Shown here piece by piece: positions 5,181-5,611 of a DNA stretch of 5,611 nucleotides. A model generated the notes under the pieces. The model searched no databases. It was not told where the DNA came from and saw only the letters and a program-made list of their open reading frames with translations. Both the position numbers and the translations under genes were made by a program. Position 1 is the stretch's first letter. Each line of letters starts with the position of its first letter. The stretch comes from Desulfocapsaceae bacterium. GTDB lineage: Bacteria > Desulfobacterota > Desulfobulbia > Desulfobulbales > Desulfocapsaceae. The DNA lies in assembly GCA_029934775.1 (NCBI GenBank), contig JAOZLO010000209.1:1-5611 (forward strand), read 5' to 3'.

Positions 5181-5611
5181 ACACAAAATGGTGTGGCTAT
5201 CAGGGACAAGTCCTGGATGTGGATTTATCTGAAAGTAAAATAAAAACTACTCCTCTCTCACTTGGCCTGGTGGAGAATTACCTGGGCGGCAAAGGATTTG
5301 GAGCCAGAATTATATTTGATCAGGTGCCCAAGGGGTGTGATCCTCTTAGCCCTGAAAATATTCTGGTGTTTGCCACCGGTCCACTCACCGGCACTTTGAC
5401 ACCTACAAGCGGTAGAATGGAAGTGTGTACCAAGAGTCCTTTAACCGGGCTCTGGCTTGATTCGAATTGCGGTGGATCTTTTGGCCCAGAAATTAAGTTG
5501 GCTGGATATGATCATCTCATTATCAGAGGTCGGGCCTCAGAGCCCAGCCTGCTGGTAATTGAAGATGATAGGGCAAGTATAATATCTGCCTCTGAGATAT
5601 GGGGGCTTGAA
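5177..5611 (+). CDS. aldehyde:ferredoxin oxidoreductase (AOR) family catalytic subunit, N-terminal part
   Basis: The first 145 residues of a tungsten (or molybdenum) bis-pterin oxidoreductase that typically oxidises aldehydes to acids with ferredoxin as acceptor; the family is about 600 residues long, so about three quarters lies beyond the window. It opens with GYQGQVLDVDLS (7-18), then YLGGKGFGARI (35-45), DPLSPENILVFATGPLTGT (55-73), SGRMEV (78-83), TKSPLTG (85-91), DSNCGGSFGPE (95-105), KLAGYDHLIIRGRA (107-120) and IWG (141-143). R80 and N97 fall where the Pyrococcus AOR pterin-binding R76 and N93 lie. The four cysteines of the catalytic [4Fe-4S] cluster are not yet reached. There is no signal peptide. 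It overlaps the ferredoxin stop by four bases. The substrate cannot be told from this part; benzoyl-CoA-reductase-type BamB proteins are an alternative subgroup. Confidence 0.93.
   Translation, partial: MNTKWCGYQGQVLDVDLSESKIKTTPLSLGLVENYLGGKGFGARIIFDQVPKGCDPLSPENILVFATGPLTGTLTPTSGRMEVCTKSPLTGLWLDSNCGGSFGPEIKLAGYDHLIIRGRASEPSLLVIEDDRASIISASEIWGLE

Noticed and set aside
1..5611. CRISPR arrays, tRNA or rRNA genes, insertion sequences and attachment sites
   Set aside because: I looked for regularly spaced repeats, tRNA-like cloverleaf ends, transposase-like frames and paired terminal repeats and saw none.

Overview
The window looks like chromosomal DNA from an anaerobic bacterium, most likely a sulfate- or sulfur-metabolising Desulfobacterota (deltaproteobacterium). 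The grounds are a tungsten/molybdenum aldehyde:ferredoxin oxidoreductase (AOR) paired with a four-cluster ferredoxin, a PerR-like Fur-family regulator, and moderate base composition (mid-40s % GC by eye). This is inference from gene content; no rRNA or other marker gene is present.

Layout. (1) Bases 1-794, minus strand: the N-terminal 264 residues of TcdA, the E1-like enzyme that cyclises t6A in tRNA, cut by the window edge. (2) Bases 795-1685: a divergent intergenic region with a good sigma70 promoter and a PerR-box-like operator, then a two-gene operon of a PerR-like Fur-family repressor and a 76-residue cysteine-bearing winged-helix protein. Their stop and start overlap as ATGA, and a strong intrinsic terminator follows. 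(3) Bases 1686-2418: a large AT-rich inverted repeat, an extended -10 promoter and a monocistronic nitroreductase-family gene. (4) Bases 2437-4435, minus strand, convergent with the nitroreductase: a HesA/MoeB/ThiF-type adenylyltransferase followed 67 bases later by a divergent YchF-like protein that has lost the G3 motif. (5) Bases 4436-4787: a 352-base divergent control region with several inverted repeats, including a perfect 17-base palindrome and a leader hairpin. (6) Bases 4788-5611, plus strand: a ferredoxin with four [4Fe-4S] motifs, overlapping by ATGA the start of an AOR catalytic subunit that runs off the window.

How the parts fit. The HesA/MoeB/ThiF protein, transcribed divergently from the ferredoxin-AOR pair, belongs to a subtype with an N-terminal extension and no CxxC zinc pairs. 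I associate this subtype from memory with AOR loci, so it may serve pterin-cofactor assembly for the AOR; that is inference. The ferredoxin should carry electrons from the AOR active site. The PerR-like regulator operon and the nitroreductase are plausible redox or stress functions with no visible direct tie to the AOR locus. I do not see a clearly new system. The best leads are the palindrome-rich aor control region, the G3-less YchF paralogue coupled to the E1-like gene, and the small Cys-containing winged-helix partner of the Fur-family regulator.
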